Part shown: piece after piece, positions 32,938 through 33,686 of the stretch
Position numbering within the stretch: the first letter of the stretch is position 1
How the letters are laid out: each line of letters starts with the position of its first letter
DNA from: Comamonadaceae bacterium
GTDB lineage: Bacteria > Pseudomonadota > Gammaproteobacteria > Burkholderiales > Burkholderiaceae_C
Length of the DNA: 33,686 nucleotides
NCBI GenBank assembly: GCA_013297985.1
Contig: JAAFIY010000034.1
Coordinates: 1-33,686 of the forward strand
Reading direction: 5' to 3'
Notes under the pieces: generated by a model
The model's database searches: none
The model's input: only the letters and a program-made list of their open reading frames with translations
What the model was told of the DNA's origin: nothing
Made by a program: the position numbers and the translations under genes

Positions 32938-33686
32938 TCAGATTTGAGTCTGCAAAGCCTTGGCCGCCTGTTCGATGCCCTGCGCATCCACACCAAAGTA
33001 GCGCCGCAGCTCCGCCCGCGTGTCGCTGCGGCCAAAGCCATCCGTGCCCAGGGTGGTCATGGCGCGGCCTGCGGGCAGGTGGGCGCGGATGCGCTCGGGC
33101 AGCGCGCGCACATAGTCGCTGGCGGCCACGATGGGGCCAGCGGTGTGCGCCAGCACCTGTTGCAGCCAGGGCGTGCGGCCTTGGGCGGCGGCGGCTTGGG
33201 CGTCGCGATCAAGTTCGCTCCAGCTGGTCACGCTGACCACATGCACGTGCCAGCCGTCGGCACTCAGGGCCTGCGCCGCCTGCACGGCCTGCGGCAGCAT
33301 GGCCCCGCTGGCCAGCAGCGTCACCGTCGGCTGGGCTTTAGAGTCAATCGGGCTGTTGCGCCCGTCAATAGGGCGTAAGAAGCTATCAAATAAATAGCAA
33401 CCGCGAATCACACCTTCATGCGCGTCGGCAGGCAAGTCGGGGTGGGCGATGTTCTCGTTCATCAGGGTGATGTAGAAGAATTCATCCGCCTGCTCCACCA
33501 GCATGCGCTGCATGCCGTGCGCCAGTATCACGGCTAGTTCACCCGCAAAGGCCGGGTCATAGGCGCGGCAGTTGGGGATGGTGGCCGCCACCACATGGCT
33601 GCTGCCGTCTTGGTGCTGCAGGCCTTCGCCGCCCAGGGTGGTACGGCCCGAGGTGGCCCCCAGCAAAAAGCCCCGCGCGCGTTGGT
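32938..33686 (-). CDS. C-terminal part of a homodimeric pyruvate dehydrogenase E1 (AceE/MdeB type), cut by the window end
   Basis: About 248 residues of the C-terminus are present; the rest lies beyond 33686. Segments match the transketolase C-terminal region of E. coli AceE: GRTTLGGEGLQHQDGSSH, TIPNCRAYDPAFAGELAVI, VTSWSELDRDAQ and TLGTDGFGRSDTRAELRRYF. The enzyme decarboxylates a 2-oxo acid with thiamine diphosphate. After GVIRG, where E. coli AceE continues at once with a short loop, there is an extra CYLFDSFLRPIDGRNSPID encoded by a palindromic element. No aceF follows downstream, so this may be the solitary MdeB-like paralogue rather than the PDH-complex E1. The stop is TGA at 32938-32940. 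Confidence 0.88.
   Translation of the reverse strand, partial: QRARGFLLGATSGRTTLGGEGLQHQDGSSHVVAATIPNCRAYDPAFAGELAVILAHGMQRMLVEQADEFFYITLMNENIAHPDLPADAHEGVIRGCYLFDSFLRPIDGRNSPIDSKAQPTVTLLASGAMLPQAVQAAQALSADGWHVHVVSVTSWSELDRDAQAAAAQGRTPWLQQVLAHTAGPIVAASDYVRALPERIRAHLPAGRAMTTLGTDGFGRSDTRAELRRYFGVDAQGIEQAAKALQTQI
33357..33400 (+). repeat. Palindromic element R9, long form, inside the AceE-like gene
   Basis: TGCGCCCGTCAATAGGGCGT, then AAGAAGCTATCAAATAAATA, then GCAA. The gene runs opposite to the element and reads it as CYLFDSFLRPIDGR. This minus frame has no stop in the long element; the same peptide pattern (CYIFDSYLRRIDG) would come from the copy at 19671 read in reverse. Confidence 0.88.

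Overview
The window is GC-rich, gene-dense DNA from a betaproteobacterium, most likely a member of the Comamonadaceae (Burkholderiales). Three things support this: the cbb3 oxidase cluster order (ccoI-ccoS-ccoN-ccoO-ccoQ-ccoP-ccoG-ccoH next to fnr and hemN), a small TIGR04438-type Trp-rich protein, and a short AGCTATCAAAA..ATAGC palindromic repeat that I associate with Comamonadaceae genomes. The assignment rests on family recognition by eye, not on a database search. It is ordinary chromosome: I see no intact transposase, integrase, phage gene, CRISPR array, rRNA or tRNA.

Layout. 1-3.3 kb: acetyl-CoA synthetase (acs) with a structured, partly duplicated 3' flank, then a convergent small periplasmic cytochrome c and a Trp-rich membrane peptide. 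3.3-8.8 kb: a Tat-exported PhoD-type phosphatase, a CBS-domain protein following ilvD on the minus strand, and lgt translationally coupled to a crotonase-family gene that ends in a clear terminator. 8.9-16.9 kb: a complete cbb3 cytochrome oxidase locus, with copper ATPase and assembly factors, preceded by an FNR-type box. 16.9-20.1 kb: fnr, divergent from hemN across a second FNR box, then a DsbD_2/TauE-SafE-like membrane protein. 20.2-23.6 kb: a DUF3391/HD-GYP c-di-GMP phosphodiesterase, a minus-strand aldehyde dehydrogenase and a DUF962/Mpo1-like protein. 23.6-26.4 kb: a two-subunit molybdenum hydroxylase of the isoquinoline-oxidoreductase type, closed by a terminator. 26.5-29.8 kb: a single-chain biotin-dependent acyl-CoA carboxylase. 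30.0-32.3 kb: a rhodanese-ChrB fusion with the chromate transporter ChrA. 32.3-32.9 kb: a non-coding stretch rich in nested inverted repeats. 32.9 kb to the end: the C-terminal part of an AceE/MdeB-type pyruvate dehydrogenase E1.

How the genes work together. The central 8.9-20 kb reads as one microaerobic respiration module. FNR, carrying all four expected Fe-S cysteines, would sense low oxygen and act at the two TTGAN-N4-NTCAA boxes. HemN supplies haem without O2. CcoI, CcoS, CcoG and CcoH supply copper and assemble the CcoNOQP oxidase. The flanking genes are mostly carbon, branched-chain amino acid and lipoprotein metabolism.

The most unusual observation is a family of about nine copies of a short palindromic element. 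Three lie inside open reading frames and are read through as protein: in ccoI, in the TauE/SafE-like gene and in the AceE-like gene. The long form has only some frames free of stops, and the copies inside genes use just those frames or carry the base that removes the stop. This resembles the protein-coding palindromic elements known from Rickettsia. I do not know a formal description of it in this group.
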